This document shows, piece by piece, positions 1 through 9,328 of a DNA stretch of 64,000 bases. The translations under genes were made by a program, and so were the position numbers. Position 1 is the first letter of the stretch, and the number at the start of each line of letters is the position of its first letter. The DNA is from Candidatus Aminicenantota bacterium. GTDB taxonomy: Bacteria > Acidobacteriota > Aminicenantia > S016-38. The notes under the pieces were generated by a model, which was not told the origin of the DNA, ran no database searches, and saw nothing but the letters and a program-made list of their open reading frames with translations. The stretch spans positions 372,001 through 436,000 of the forward strand of contig JAMOUJ010000005.1 of the NCBI GenBank assembly GCA_027068075.1. Reading direction: 5' to 3'.

Positions 1-62
1 TTTAACAGGATGACGAGGATTACAAGACCCAGGGCCGCGGCTAACCAAATGATTTTCTTCAT
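1..62 (-). CDS. N-terminal fragment of an exported or membrane-anchored protein (possible ABC binding protein)
   Basis: Only about 20 codons are in the window; the gene runs off the left edge. They begin Met-Lys-Lys-Ile-Ile-Trp and continue into an unbroken hydrophobic run of Leu, Ala, Val and Ile, as in a signal peptide or membrane anchor. The ATG ending at 62 sits 5 nt after an AGGAGG ribosome site (68-73), a better spacing than the ATG just before it at 65. The gene follows two oligopeptide-type ABC permeases with no gap, so a solute-binding protein for that importer is the natural guess. That is inference from position; nothing in the visible residues proves it. Confidence 0.45.
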   Translation of the reverse strand, partial: MKKIIWLAAALGLVILVILL

Positions 63-71
63 CATCTCCTC

Positions 72-872
72 CTAAGAAGGTTTTACGAAAAAAAGGTCTC
101 TTGGTTTTTTTTCCTCGGCCATCATGAGAAGCCCCATGATCATGAAAAACAGGAAAAGGCCCGGGAAGAGGCTCAGCCATGGGGCCTGAAGAAGGAAGCC
201 CCGCCCGGCATCTATCATTCCCCCCAGGGAGGGCGTGGGGGGCTGAAGGCCCAGTCCAAGGAAACTCAGGGAGGACTCCGCCAGGATAACCCCCGCCATG
301 GAAACGGTGGCCTGAACCCTTATCACCGGAAGCACATGAGGAAGGGTGTGGTGGAGGAAGATCCAGGGGTAGGAGGCCCCCAGGGCCAGGGAGGATGTTA
401 TAAAATCCTCTTCCCTTAACTTGATGGCAATTCCCCGGGAAAGACGGCAGTAGGAGGTCCAGCCCGAAAAGGAAAGGGCGAGGATCAGGTTCCAGAAACC
501 ACCTCCCAGGAGGGCCACGAAGGTAAGGGCCAGCAGAAAACCGGGAAAGGCCAGAAGGAGGTCCACCGCCCTCATAAGAACTTCATCCAGAACTCCCCCC
601 ACCATTCCGGAAAGGGAACCCAGGGCGGTGCCCAGGAGGGAGGTAATGGCCACCACCATGAAGGAGAGGGCCAGGGATATGAAAACTCCCAGGGCCACCC
701 TTTTGGCCACATCCCTGCCCAGGAAGTCCGTTCCCATGGGATGGTTCCAGGATGGGGGCATGAGCCTCTCCTGCATGTTTACCTCCGTGGCGCTGCCGGG
801 CAGAAGAAGTAGAAGGCCGGAGATTATCACGGGAAGGAGAAAGAGAGATAGCCCGGTTTTATTTAGCCTCAA
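72..872 (-). CDS. ABC transporter permease, DppC/OppC type
   Basis: A 266-residue inner-membrane permease of the peptide/nickel importer family. After one N-terminal membrane segment it carries the family motif HPMGTDFLGRDV (about residues 45-56). A series of hydrophobic segments follows, then an EAA-type cytoplasmic loop (ALGASYPWIFLHHTLPHV region) that docks on the ATPase. Length is slightly below the usual 280-300. It overlaps the end of its partner permease by 14 nt and is followed directly by an exported protein. No ATPase gene is visible, so either it lies beyond the left edge or the transporter borrows one. Substrate (peptides, nickel or sugars) cannot be told from the sequence. Confidence 0.88.
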   Translation of the reverse strand: MRLNKTGLSLFLLPVIISGLLLLLPGSATEVNMQERLMPPSWNHPMGTDFLGRDVAKRVALGVFISLALSFMVVAITSLLGTALGSLSGMVGGVLDEVLMRAVDLLLAFPGFLLALTFVALLGGGFWNLILALSFSGWTSYCRLSRGIAIKLREEDFITSSLALGASYPWIFLHHTLPHVLPVIRVQATVSMAGVILAESSLSFLGLGLQPPTPSLGGMIDAGRGFLLQAPWLSLFPGLFLFFMIMGLLMMAEEKKPRDLFFVKPS

Positions 873-1788
873 GGTGCCTCCCGAGTCTGATCTTGGGGTC
901 TATGAGGGGATAGGAAAGGTCCACCGCCAGATTAACCAGAACATACACCCCGGAAATGAAGATGACCAGTCCCTGGACCAGGGGGTAATCCCTTTCCCCA
1001 ATGGCCCTTATGAGAAGGGTTCCTATTCCCGGGATGGAAAATACCCTCTCGGTGATGATGGTTCCCGTCAGAAGGGCGCCGGCCTCAAGTCCCATCACCG
1101 TGATGATGGGCACCAGGGCGTTGGGGAGAATGTGACGAAACAGGATTCTTTTTCTGGAAAGTCCCCTGGCCCACAGGGCCAAAACATAGGGCTTTTCCGA
1201 TTCCTGGTGTAGGGATTTTCTTATGATTTTTACCAGATAGGCTGAGAGGCCGGTGGCCAGGGTTACGGCGGGCAGGACGAAGTGGACCAGGGAGTCCGCC
1301 CCTGAAACGGGAAAAAGTTTGAGCCTGACGGAGAACAGAAGAATGAGGATGGGGCCCAACCAGAAGTTGGGGATGGCCAGACCCCAGGTGGACAGGAGAA
1401 ACACGGGCAGGTCCAGACCGGGCTTCAGGGAGGCTATAATGCCCAGGGGGAAGGAGAAGACCACGGTAAGGAGAAGGGCAAAGAAGGCCAGTTTCAGCGT
1501 GTAGGGCAGGTGGGAGCGTATTGTTTCGGAAACCCTCTGGCCTGAAATGAGGGACCTTCCCAGGTCTGCCCGCACCAATCCCCGGAGAAAGGAAATGTAT
1601 TGAGCCCACAGGGGCCTATCCAGGCCCAATTCCCTTCTCAGGGATTCAACCTGGGAGGGCCTGGCGTTTTCCCCCAGTATTATTTCCACGGGATCCGAAG
1701 GAAGGAGCCTCATTAAAAAAAAGACCAGTGAGGCAGCGGCCCACAATATCAGGACTCCTGAAGCCAACCTTTTAGCCAGATAACTCAT
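859..1788 (-). CDS. ABC transporter permease, DppB/OppB type
   Basis: A 309-residue membrane permease that pairs with the DppC-type protein downstream. The N-terminus has the typical first membrane segment followed by the family's conserved periplasmic start (LPSDPVEIILGENA, then RRELGLDRPL). The C-terminal half contains the EAA loop (RKRILFRHILPNALVPII) and the characteristic VFSIPGIG stretch. Length is normal. Its ATG overlaps the TGA of the preceding sigma-54 activator by 4 nt, so importer and regulator are probably co-transcribed and translationally coupled; the regulator may control this uptake system. Substrate unknown. Confidence 0.9.
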   Translation of the reverse strand: MSYLAKRLASGVLILWAAASLVFFLMRLLPSDPVEIILGENARPSQVESLRRELGLDRPLWAQYISFLRGLVRADLGRSLISGQRVSETIRSHLPYTLKLAFFALLLTVVFSFPLGIIASLKPGLDLPVFLLSTWGLAIPNFWLGPILILLFSVRLKLFPVSGADSLVHFVLPAVTLATGLSAYLVKIIRKSLHQESEKPYVLALWARGLSRKRILFRHILPNALVPIITVMGLEAGALLTGTIITERVFSIPGIGTLLIRAIGERDYPLVQGLVIFISGVYVLVNLAVDLSYPLIDPKIRLGRHLEAK

Positions 1789-4700
1789 TTTAGGCCGTAT
1801 TTCCTTAAAAGATTATAAAGGTGCTGGCGGGAAATCCCCAGGAGAGAGGAAGCCCTGGAGACATCCCCCTCGGTGGCAAGGAGGGCCCTTTTTATGTAAT
1901 CCCGCTCCCACAGGGCCCTGGCCTCTTCCAGGGTTTTGAAGGCCCTGGAAGCCTGGAGTTCCGGCGGAAGGTGCTGGGGCAGAATGATGTTTTCTCCCTC
2001 CTCCAGCATGGAAACGGCAAAACGAAGGGTGCCTTCCAGTTCCCGGACATTTCCCGGCCAGGGGTAGTTCAGGAGGGCGGTTCTGACCCGCCGGGAAAGT
2101 TTTAATTCCCTGCCGGAGAATTTTTGGGCGAAGTAATGGGCCAGGACTGGAATGTCTTCCCTTCTTTCCCTCAGAGGAGGTATTTTTATGAGGAAGTGAG
2201 AAATCCTGTGGTAAAGGTCTCTTCTAAAAAGTCCCCTCTCCACTTCCTGAAGAAGGTCCTTATTGGTGGCCGATATCAGTTTGAAATCCACTTCCCTTTC
2301 TCTGGTTTCCCCCAGCCTTCGGAACCTCCCGTCCTGGAGGACCCTCAGGAGTTTGGCCTGGACCTCCAGGGGCATCTCCCCTATTTCGTCCAGGAAGAGC
2401 ACCCCTCCCCGGGCCTCCTCTATCAGCCCCGGTTTGTCCCTGTGGGCTCCAGTAAAGGCCCCCCTGGCGTAGCCGAAAAGTTCTGCTTCCAGGAGGTTTT
2501 CCGGGATGGAAGCACAGTTTACGGCTACAAAACTTCCTCCCTTCAGCATCGCGATGGAACGGGCCACCAATTCCTTTCCCGTTCCCGTTTCCCCGGTGAT
2601 GAGAACGGGTTCCCTGGTGGAAGCCGCCCTTCTTATTTCCGCAAAGACCCTCTGCATGGGCCTGGAACTCCCCCGCAGAAGCAGGAATTTCTCCCTGGGC
2701 CGGAGACCTCCGGCGGCGGTTTTCAGCAGGTTTTTAAGCCATTCCAGGTCTGCGGGGGAGAAAAAGGCCTCCTCCGAACTTCCCAGGAAGCCCACCAGTT
2801 CCCCGTATTCCAGAACTTGCCTGGCCAGGATGAAACTTCGGATTTTCTTTACGAAGAGTTCCTCCCTTTTGTCGGGGTCGGAGACTTCCGATAGGTTTTT
2901 TACGAGGCGGGCACGGGCTTCATCCCGGAGAACTGTCCAGGCCACCGGAGGGGATATGGCCCGGCTCAGCACCATCTGTTCTGCGGTGATGAGGAAGGCC
3001 GAGGGAATTTCCCCCCAGTTTTCCCTGGCCAGGCTCAGGAGCCTTCCGAGGATCTCCTCCTCACCTCCCCGGAATTCCTCCTTTTCCTCGCCGCGGCTTT
3101 CCAGGGCTTTTTCTATAGTCTTTGCCCGAAAACAACCCCTTCTTTTGTGCCACAGAAGGGACCTTCTTAGCCGGGGAAGGTCTGAACTCCTCCACAAATT
3201 TTCCCTGGCCATGAGGTAAGCCACGAAGTTTTCCAGGATTTCCCTCCGGTCCAGGGAAAAGTCCTTGGCGGCTTTCAACAGAAGGCTCCTTCTTCTTTGG
3301 AGGAGACCCATCAGGAGATTTCCCCAGGGGCCCGTGGTCTGAACCGGTTTTCCTTGAAGGTATGCAAGAACCGCCGGGTAAGGGGCAGGAAGATCGGCCT
3401 GCCCCAGGAGGGGCGTTTCCCTTTCCAGGGATACTTCGGAGACCTTCCAGGCCAGGTCCTCCAGTTCCCTCTTATTCCCGGCCCTCAAAAAGATTTCCGC
3501 CCCCTCCCGAAGGTATTTTTCTCCCTCTTCAAATTTCCCCTTTAGGTGAAGGAGGTACCCCAGAGAGATGGCGTCGTAGGCATGGGAGAGGGTTCCTTCT
3601 TCGCTTTTTTCGTAACTGAGGCGGTAGAGCCTCTCGGCCTTGTTCCATTCCCCTTTGAGGAGCAAAACCTCGGCCAGGTTATAACAGGCCAGCGTATAGG
3701 CCTTCTTTCTGCCCCAGGAGGAAAGAAGGGTCAGGGCCTTGGAGAAGAATTCCTCGGCCTTATCCAGATTTCCCAGCCGGTAGAAGAGGGCGCCGAGGTC
3801 GGAGAAGGCCCTGCCGGCGGTTTCCCCGTCCAGGTCCGAAAGGGCCTTTCGGAAAGCCTGGCGAAAATAGGCCTCCGCCAGGGCGGGGCTTCCCATCTTC
3901 TCCTGAACCTTTCCCGCCCAGAGGAAGGTCAAAGCCCGATCTTCTCCCCGGGGCTGAAAATTTCTTCCGGTAAGAAAGGCTTTGATGGCCTGACAGGGTC
4001 TTGTTCTGCATCTTTTAAGGATCTCTTCTGCTTTCCTTCTGTCTCCCCGGGCCAGGGCCCTTTCTACCTCCATTGCCCTGGGATACCTGGGGGAGGTTTT
4101 TATTTGAAGTTCCGGGGGAGGGCTACTCTCCGCCTGCTTTTCCCCGGGGCTTCCCATGAGGGCGGAGATGAGTTGCCCTGGAGAGGGGAAGTCTTTTATA
4201 AGGTCCAGGGTTTTTTCCTTTACCTCTTCGTCAAGAAATATCAGGTTGGCCTTCCATTGTTTCAGGGAAGGGGGAGACAACCTGATGTCGTAGGCTCCGT
4301 CTTCCTTCCCTTCCAGAATAAAGAGGGCCTGTGGAAAAGAGGCAAAGAGGAGTTTAAAGGCCTCCCGCGCCCTCCTTCCCTTATAGTTTTCCAGGGCCAC
4401 CACATCCCAGGGGCCTGACCTCAGGGCCCACTGGAGGTGGTCCTCCAGGGCCGGATGGGCGGCATCCAGGATAACCCCGTTGTGATTCAGACTGATGGCC
4501 CTCCTAAGGAGCCAGGATTTTCCCACCCCCTCAGGTCCCTGGACGCTGACCACCGCACCCTCCCTTCCCTCCTCCGCCAGGCGCAGGAGAAAAAGAAGTT
4601 CCTGCCTTTTAAATGGTCTCCAGCATAGGCGGGAGAAATGGGGGGCGTCTTCCTCCTGGGTCTCCTGGGATGAGCCGGTCCTGATTGGATAGGCGTATAA

Positions 4701-4925
4701 AAAGCCCTGGTTGGAATGTTCAAAGAAGCCGGAGACCTGAAGGTTCAGGGCCTTGTGAAAACACCTTCGGAGGGCCTCCCGCTGGGGGGAGATTTTCCAG
4801 GGGCCAGAACCTTTTCCCTTCACCAGAAGGTTTTTGCCCCGGATTTTTATCCGATCCATTAGATTGGCGTGCACTATAGGGGGGAAGGAAAGGATTCTTT
4901 TCACGGGGAAGAAGGGAAGTCTCAA
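1785..4925 (-). CDS. Sigma-54-dependent activator with N-terminal P-loop ATPase and TPR repeats
   Basis: A 1046-residue regulator with three parts. First comes a P-loop module with Walker A GPEGVGKS at about 130-137. A helical region with tetratricopeptide-like repeats follows (roughly 290-500). The C-terminal half is a full sigma-54 activator: AAA+ Walker A GETGTGKE near 778, the sigma-54 contact loop GAFTGA near 822, Walker B GGVLFLDE near 840, and a Fis-type helix-turn-helix over the last 35 residues. There is no response-receiver or PAS domain, so the ATPase/TPR part is presumably the sensor. The start is uncertain. The longest reading uses TTG at 4925, overlapping the upstream stop, but has no good ribosome site; an ATG at 4859 is an alternative. 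It lies at the end of a translation-gene operon and directly before an ABC importer. No -24/-12 promoter was recognised. Confidence 0.85.
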   Translation of the reverse strand: MRLPFFPVKRILSFPPIVHANLMDRIKIRGKNLLVKGKGSGPWKISPQREALRRCFHKALNLQVSGFFEHSNQGFLYAYPIRTGSSQETQEEDAPHFSRLCWRPFKRQELLFLLRLAEEGREGAVVSVQGPEGVGKSWLLRRAISLNHNGVILDAAHPALEDHLQWALRSGPWDVVALENYKGRRAREAFKLLFASFPQALFILEGKEDGAYDIRLSPPSLKQWKANLIFLDEEVKEKTLDLIKDFPSPGQLISALMGSPGEKQAESSPPPELQIKTSPRYPRAMEVERALARGDRRKAEEILKRCRTRPCQAIKAFLTGRNFQPRGEDRALTFLWAGKVQEKMGSPALAEAYFRQAFRKALSDLDGETAGRAFSDLGALFYRLGNLDKAEEFFSKALTLLSSWGRKKAYTLACYNLAEVLLLKGEWNKAERLYRLSYEKSEEGTLSHAYDAISLGYLLHLKGKFEEGEKYLREGAEIFLRAGNKRELEDLAWKVSEVSLERETPLLGQADLPAPYPAVLAYLQGKPVQTTGPWGNLLMGLLQRRRSLLLKAAKDFSLDRREILENFVAYLMARENLWRSSDLPRLRRSLLWHKRRGCFRAKTIEKALESRGEEKEEFRGGEEEILGRLLSLARENWGEIPSAFLITAEQMVLSRAISPPVAWTVLRDEARARLVKNLSEVSDPDKREELFVKKIRSFILARQVLEYGELVGFLGSSEEAFFSPADLEWLKNLLKTAAGGLRPREKFLLLRGSSRPMQRVFAEIRRAASTREPVLITGETGTGKELVARSIAMLKGGSFVAVNCASIPENLLEAELFGYARGAFTGAHRDKPGLIEEARGGVLFLDEIGEMPLEVQAKLLRVLQDGRFRRLGETREREVDFKLISATNKDLLQEVERGLFRRDLYHRISHFLIKIPPLRERREDIPVLAHYFAQKFSGRELKLSRRVRTALLNYPWPGNVRELEGTLRFAVSMLEEGENIILPQHLPPELQASRAFKTLEEARALWERDYIKRALLATEGDVSRASSLLGISRQHLYNLLRKYGLK

Positions 4926-7276
4926 GGGAGGAAGTCCGAGAACTTTTCCACCTTGTCAATGTAGGAGGAGTCCACCTGCCGAATCTCTTCCAGAAGTTTT
5001 TCTGCCTCATTTTTGTTGCCCAGGGCCTCGTAAACCTTGGCCAAATGATATTTTAGGCCCAGGTATTTCTCCGGTGGATATTCCCCCTCCTCCAGGCCTT
5101 TTTTGAAGGTTTCTATGGCTTCTTCGTAAAGGCCCTTTTCAAAAAGGCATATCCCGATGAGTTCCAGTGATTCCAATTTCTTATCGGGGCTTTTTTCCGA
5201 GATCTGAAACTCCGCCAGGGCTTCGTCAAACATTCCCATTTTGAAATAGGCCACGCCTAAATCAAAGTGGGTCTGGTAATCCTCCTCACCTATGGATGCG
5301 CTCATGGTGGAGGAAAGTTGTTTTATCATTTCCCAGTCTTCGCTTTCACGGTCCTTTATTTCCTCTTCCCCTAAGAAGTCCATGGCTTCCAGTTCCTGGG
5401 TTATGGCTTTGGCCAGGTCTACTAAATCTTCCTGGGAAACCTCAGGGGAGGGTTCCTGGGGCGGGAGTTCCTCCTTCTTCTCCTCCTTCATTCCGAATTC
5501 CTCCAGGACCCGGGAGATTTCTTCCTGGGAAGCGCTTTCCTCCGCTTTCTTTTTCTCCGGCAGGGATATCTCCTCCACCAGCCTATCCCATTCCCTGAGG
5601 GTTCCTGTCTCTGTCTCGCCTTCCTCCGGGGCCTCCATGTCCACATTGGTGTCCGATGGTTCCGGTTCCGCCGTCAGGGGAATTTCCAGTTCCATGTCCA
5701 CATTGGTGTCGGCCTGTTCTTTCTGCAGGCGCTCGCTTTCCGCCACCTCAAAGTCCAGGACCGTATCCTGGCCCTCCAGGAGTCTTTCCTCCTCCAGGAG
5801 GAGGTCTTCGTTAATCTCCTGGATTTCCTCTATTTCCTCTTCGGCCTGCTCTTCCATGCCCTTGGCCAGGGAGGAGAGCAGGGCCTCCATCTGGGAAATT
5901 TTCTCCGGATCGTTGGTCTCCGACCGTATGGCTTCTACCAACCTGTGACTTCCTTTCTGGTCCCCCTTTCGGATGTATATTTCAAGAAGTTTGAGTTTGG
6001 CGGGCCAGTAATCCGGGTATTTGAGGAGGATTTTTTCAATTTCGGATTCAGCCTTCATCCACAACTGGAGTTTCATGTAGTTTTCGGCTTCCTCCATGTG
6101 CATTTTCAAAAATTCTTCGGGGCTTTCCTCCTCTTCGCCCACCAGTAGAGCGTATTTTTCCTGGAAGTAAACATTGTCGGGATCAAGGCTCAAAAGTTTT
6201 TTGAGGGTTTTTATTAATTCTTCCTTACGGCCGGTGCTTTCGTATATCTCCGCCAGGGTGGTGAGGACGGCAATTTCGTTGTGCCTCTTCCCGGCTCGTT
6301 CGTATATTTCTGCAATCTTTTCCAGGGTTTTTATGTGGTTGGGATTTGCCTTCAGTATGGGGTTGAAGAGTTCCACCGCCACCTCTTCTTCCCCTTCCTC
6401 CAGCCGTTGTTCGGCCAGGGGGACCAACATTTCGTAGGCCTTGTCAAACTCTCCCTGGAAGATGAAAATATCCGCCAGTTTCTTCTTCAGGTCCTCGTCC
6501 TCTGGATTTTCCAGGAGAAGTTCCTGAAAGAGTTCCTGGGCCTGATCCAGTTTCTGGAAATCCATATAATACTCCGCCACCATTTTCTTTAATGCCGGCG
6601 AAGGACTTTTTTCCAGAAGGGGTAAGGCCAGTTCCTCAAAGAAGTTTGAGCGGGTGGTGGCGCTCAGTCTGCGGGCAAGTTCCAGGGCCTTGAGGCTGTG
6701 GGGCTGAAGAATCAGGGCCCTCTTCAATCTGGCCAGGGCCTTCTCCGTCTCCCCCATTTCTATTTCCTTTTCGGCCAGTTCCAGCAGTAATTCCACTCCC
6801 CTGTCCTTTTCTCCCTGGTTAAGGTAAAGGTTGAGTAGGGCCTCCTTTACTTTGGGGTCATCGGGAAGAAGGTTGGCAAGGCGTTCGTAAACCTCTGTGG
6901 CCTTTTTGTAATTCTGTTTTTTTATCAGGGTTTCTCCCAGGTGAATGAGAAGGTTTTTGGAGTTAACCGTGAGGCCAAGCCTTACATAGAGGTCCGCCAG
7001 GGTAAGTGTGTGATCAGGGTTTTTCGTGTCCAGAAGATAGACCTTTTTGAAGATGGCCAGGGCCTTTTTGAGGAACTCCCTTTCCAGATAGTAATTGCCC
7101 AGGCGGGTAAATATTCTGATGGCCTCCTCCTTCATGCCTGCCCTTTCGTACAGTTCCCCCAGTTTCCTCATCAAATACTCGTCCCGGGGCCTTTTTCTCA
7201 GGGCTCTTTCGTAAATGCGGATGGCCTCCTCTATTTTCCCCTGCCTAACTAATTTTTCTGGAGAAGAATCCCTCAT
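4922..7276 (-). CDS. Large TPR-repeat protein with acidic linker
   Basis: A 784-residue protein with no signal peptide, so probably cytoplasmic. Residues 1 to about 480 are nearly continuous tetratricopeptide repeats (for example AIRIYERALRKRP and ALAIFKKVYLLD). A very acidic, Glu-rich low-complexity linker follows, and a second TPR block closes the C-terminus, opening with EEDYQTHFDLGVAYFKMG. Within the linker the motif DTNVDME occurs twice. TPR arrays are protein-binding scaffolds; no enzyme domain is seen. Its ATG overlaps the rnhB stop by 4 nt and its own stop overlaps the sigma-54 activator start. A physical partnership with that regulator, itself TPR-bearing, is plausible but unproven. 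Confidence 0.8.
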   Translation of the reverse strand: MRDSSPEKLVRQGKIEEAIRIYERALRKRPRDEYLMRKLGELYERAGMKEEAIRIFTRLGNYYLEREFLKKALAIFKKVYLLDTKNPDHTLTLADLYVRLGLTVNSKNLLIHLGETLIKKQNYKKATEVYERLANLLPDDPKVKEALLNLYLNQGEKDRGVELLLELAEKEIEMGETEKALARLKRALILQPHSLKALELARRLSATTRSNFFEELALPLLEKSPSPALKKMVAEYYMDFQKLDQAQELFQELLLENPEDEDLKKKLADIFIFQGEFDKAYEMLVPLAEQRLEEGEEEVAVELFNPILKANPNHIKTLEKIAEIYERAGKRHNEIAVLTTLAEIYESTGRKEELIKTLKKLLSLDPDNVYFQEKYALLVGEEEESPEEFLKMHMEEAENYMKLQLWMKAESEIEKILLKYPDYWPAKLKLLEIYIRKGDQKGSHRLVEAIRSETNDPEKISQMEALLSSLAKGMEEQAEEEIEEIQEINEDLLLEEERLLEGQDTVLDFEVAESERLQKEQADTNVDMELEIPLTAEPEPSDTNVDMEAPEEGETETGTLREWDRLVEEISLPEKKKAEESASQEEISRVLEEFGMKEEKKEELPPQEPSPEVSQEDLVDLAKAITQELEAMDFLGEEEIKDRESEDWEMIKQLSSTMSASIGEEDYQTHFDLGVAYFKMGMFDEALAEFQISEKSPDKKLESLELIGICLFEKGLYEEAIETFKKGLEEGEYPPEKYLGLKYHLAKVYEALGNKNEAEKLLEEIRQVDSSYIDKVEKFSDFLP
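5634..5710. repeat. 20-nt direct repeat inside the TPR gene
   Basis: The same 20 nt occurs at 5634-5653 and 5691-5710, a period of 57 nt (19 codons). It keeps the reading frame and encodes two copies of Asp-Thr-Asn-Val-Asp-Met-Glu in the acidic linker. Exact nucleotide identity suggests recent duplication, or selection on a short linear motif. Confidence 0.9.
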
Positions 7277-7863
7277 TTTCGTCCTGAATTATATTTTAGG
7301 ACAAATTTGGTCCTATGGAAAGGGCTTGCCCCCCATTCCATCAGGCCCCTTCGGTGAGAAAGGGTGCCGTATCCCTTGTTTTGAGCCAGTTGGAAGTGGG
7401 GAAAGGCCGATGACATTCTAACGATAATCCTGTCCCTTATTACCTTGGCCACGATAGACGCTGCTGAAATCTGGGGAACGAGCCTATCCCCGTGGACCAC
7501 GGGCACGAGTTCAACCCCCGGGATTTCCGGAGCGGTGGGACCGTCCACCAGAACCGTGGTCGGTCTGGGGGTTAATCTTTCAACGGCCCGGGCCATGGCC
7601 CTGAGGGTGGCCTGAAGAACATTTTTTTCTTCAATTTCCTCCAGGGTTCCCAGGGAAAAAGACCAGGATAGGGACCTTTCCACTATGGTTCGGAAAAGTA
7701 ATTCCCTTTTCCCCGGGGAAAGTTCCTTGGAATCCCTCAGTCCCTCTATGCCTTCGGGGGGGAGGATTACCGCTGCGGCCACCAGGGGACCGAAGAGGGA
7801 TCCTCTCCCTGCCTCGTCCACCCCCGCAACAAACCCGGATGGGCTACTGATGCCTGGATGCAA
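7273..7863 (-). CDS. rnhB: Ribonuclease HII
   Basis: A 196-residue enzyme that nicks the RNA strand of RNA-DNA hybrids and removes single ribonucleotides from DNA. The N-terminal GVDEAGRGS supplies the catalytic Asp-Glu pair, followed by DSKELS. The block [20 protein letters not shown] and the C-terminal HRRGL and SPFHRTKF stretches match the RnhB family. Length is normal. The start is a TTG at 7863 inside the end of rplS (20-nt overlap), preceded by an AGAGG-like ribosome site; no ATG exists before the conserved block. Cytoplasmic; part of the ribosomal/tRNA-modification operon, an arrangement common in bacteria. Confidence 0.95.
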   Translation of the reverse strand: MHPGISSPSGFVAGVDEAGRGSLFGPLVAAAVILPPEGIEGLRDSKELSPGKRELLFRTIVERSLSWSFSLGTLEEIEEKNVLQATLRAMARAVERLTPRPTTVLVDGPTAPEIPGVELVPVVHGDRLVPQISAASIVAKVIRDRIIVRMSSAFPHFQLAQNKGYGTLSHRRGLMEWGASPFHRTKFVLKYNSGRK

Positions 7864-8194
7864 TTTTCCTCTTCATCTTCTTGGGGGTCAGGCCTCTCAG
7901 GAAGAAGAGTTTGGCTCGCCTTACCCTTCCCCTCTTGACCACTTCTATTTTTTCTATTCTGGGAGAGTGGAGGGGAAATATTCTTTCCACCCCTACTCCG
8001 AAGGATATTTTCCTTACGGTGAAGGTTTCTCTGGTTCCTCCTCCCCTTCTGGCGATGACGATTCCCTCAAAGACCTGGATCCTTTCCTTTCCCCCTTCCT
8101 TAATTCTAAGATGAACCCTGACGGTGTCTCCCGGTCTGAACTGGGGTATGTCCTCTTTTAGATGTTTCTTTTCAATCTCCTTGAGTTTCTCCAT
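7844..8194 (-). CDS. rplS: 50S ribosomal protein L19
   Basis: A 116-residue ribosomal protein that sits at the interface between the two subunits. It shows the family signature [20 protein letters not shown], the [12 protein letters not shown] block, then [18 protein letters not shown] and [10 protein letters not shown] near the end. Length is as expected. The ATG lies after a clear AGGAGG site and inside the last codons of trmD (23-nt overlap). The order rpsP, khpA, rimM, trmD, rplS is one of the most conserved bacterial operons. Confidence 0.98.
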   Translation of the reverse strand: MEKLKEIEKKHLKEDIPQFRPGDTVRVHLRIKEGGKERIQVFEGIVIARRGGGTRETFTVRKISFGVGVERIFPLHSPRIEKIEVVKRGRVRRAKLFFLRGLTPKKMKRKIASRHQ

Positions 8195-8870
8195 GATACC
8201 TCCTTATAAGGTCTGGTCTGTTTTTTCGTGTTTTTTCCAGCGCCTTTTTTCTTTTCCATTCCTCTATTTTACCATGATCTCCGCTGAATAAAACCTCGGG
8301 CACGGTTAGGCCCTGAAAATTTCTGGGCCTCGTGTATTGGGGGTATTCCAGAAGATGGGGAGAGGAAAAACTTTCTTCCCGCAGGGATTCCTCCTTACCC
8401 ACCACCCCGGGGATTAGCCTGGAGACGGCATCCATTACGATGAGGGCTGCAGGTTCGCCCCCGGAAAGCACATAGTCTCCCACGGAAATTTCTTCGTCCG
8501 CCAGGTGCTCCGCCACCCTTTCGTCCACCCCCTCGTATCTGCCGCAAATTAAAACGATGTGTTCTTTTTGGGAAAGTTCCCGGGCCTTTTTCTGATGAAA
8601 GAGTTTTCCCGAGGCAGAGAGAAGAACGGTGTGGGAGGAGGGCGTTTTTATTCCACTGAGGGCCCGGTGTATGGGCTCTATTTTCATTATCATTCCGGCC
8701 CCCCCACCGAAGGGTCTGTCGTCCACGCTGCGGTGAAGGTCCCCGGTGAAGTCCCGGAGGTTGAAAATCTCCACCTCCACTGCCCCCGACTCTATGGCCC
8801 TGGAGAGGATTCCGTATTTCAGGGGGGAAGTGAAAAAATCGGGGAAGATGGTCAATACGGTAAATCTCAA
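8172..8870 (-). CDS. trmD: tRNA (guanine37-N1)-methyltransferase
   Basis: A 232-residue SPOUT-class enzyme that methylates G37 next to the anticodon, preventing +1 frameshifting. It contains the start [11 protein letters not shown], the [12 protein letters not shown] block, the knot region [13 protein letters not shown] and the [15 protein letters not shown] motif that binds S-adenosylmethionine. It starts with TTG in a four-base TTGA overlap with the rimM stop, 5-6 nt after a GGAGG site. Length is slightly short of the 240-250 norm at the C-terminus. Confidence 0.97.
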   Translation of the reverse strand: MRFTVLTIFPDFFTSPLKYGILSRAIESGAVEVEIFNLRDFTGDLHRSVDDRPFGGGAGMIMKIEPIHRALSGIKTPSSHTVLLSASGKLFHQKKARELSQKEHIVLICGRYEGVDERVAEHLADEEISVGDYVLSGGEPAALIVMDAVSRLIPGVVGKEESLREESFSSPHLLEYPQYTRPRNFQGLTVPEVLFSGDHGKIEEWKRKKALEKTRKNRPDLIRRYHGETQGD

Positions 8871-9328
8871 ATCTCCTCCAGACCGCGGGGGAGGACGGCC
8901 TCCAGAAATTCTCCCCTGTCCTGGCAGAGACTCAGGGGGATCAAGACCTCCTTCCCTTCAACGGTTTTCACCACAGCAACGAAGTTTCCCGGAATTTCCA
9001 TCACATCAATCACCGTCCCCAAAAGTTTTTCCCCGTGAAAGACCTGCTTGCCCACAGGTCCGGGTGTCTCTTCCTCATCCTCCTCCCCGTAAATCTCGTA
9101 TCCCCTGAGGGCCTCCGCCTCGTCAATGGAGTTTATTTCCCTTAACTTCAGCAGAAGAAATCTTCCGCCCTTTCTAAGTCTTTCAACGGTGAGGGCCCTT
9201 TCCTCTCCTTTCCTTCTAAAAATTAAAACAGACCCCGTACTCCTTTTTTCAAGGGAAAAATTTATGGGGAGAACCCTCAGTTCCCCACTCAAGCCGTGAG
9301 GTCTGAGGACCCTCCCTAATAAGGTCAA
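8867..9328 (-). CDS. rimM: Ribosome maturation factor RimM
   Basis: A 153-residue assembly factor for the 30S head that works with ribosomal protein S19. The N-terminal half is the RimM beta-barrel ([17 protein letters not shown]), the C-terminal half a PRC-type barrel ([19 protein letters not shown], then VLIPL). It is a little shorter than the typical 165-180 residues. The start is TTG in a TTGA overlap with the khpA stop. It sits between khpA and trmD exactly as in other bacteria. Confidence 0.95.
   Translation of the reverse strand: MTLLGRVLRPHGLSGELRVLPINFSLEKRSTGSVLIFRRKGEERALTVERLRKGGRFLLLKLREINSIDEAEALRGYEIYGEEDEEETPGPVGKQVFHGEKLLGTVIDVMEIPGNFVAVVKTVEGKEVLIPLSLCQDRGEFLEAVLPRGLEEI

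Noticed and set aside
2124-4418. Long plus-strand open frames (about 256 and 290 codons) opposite the sigma-54 activator
   Set aside because: Antisense shadows; the minus strand encodes conserved AAA+ and TPR motifs in the right order.
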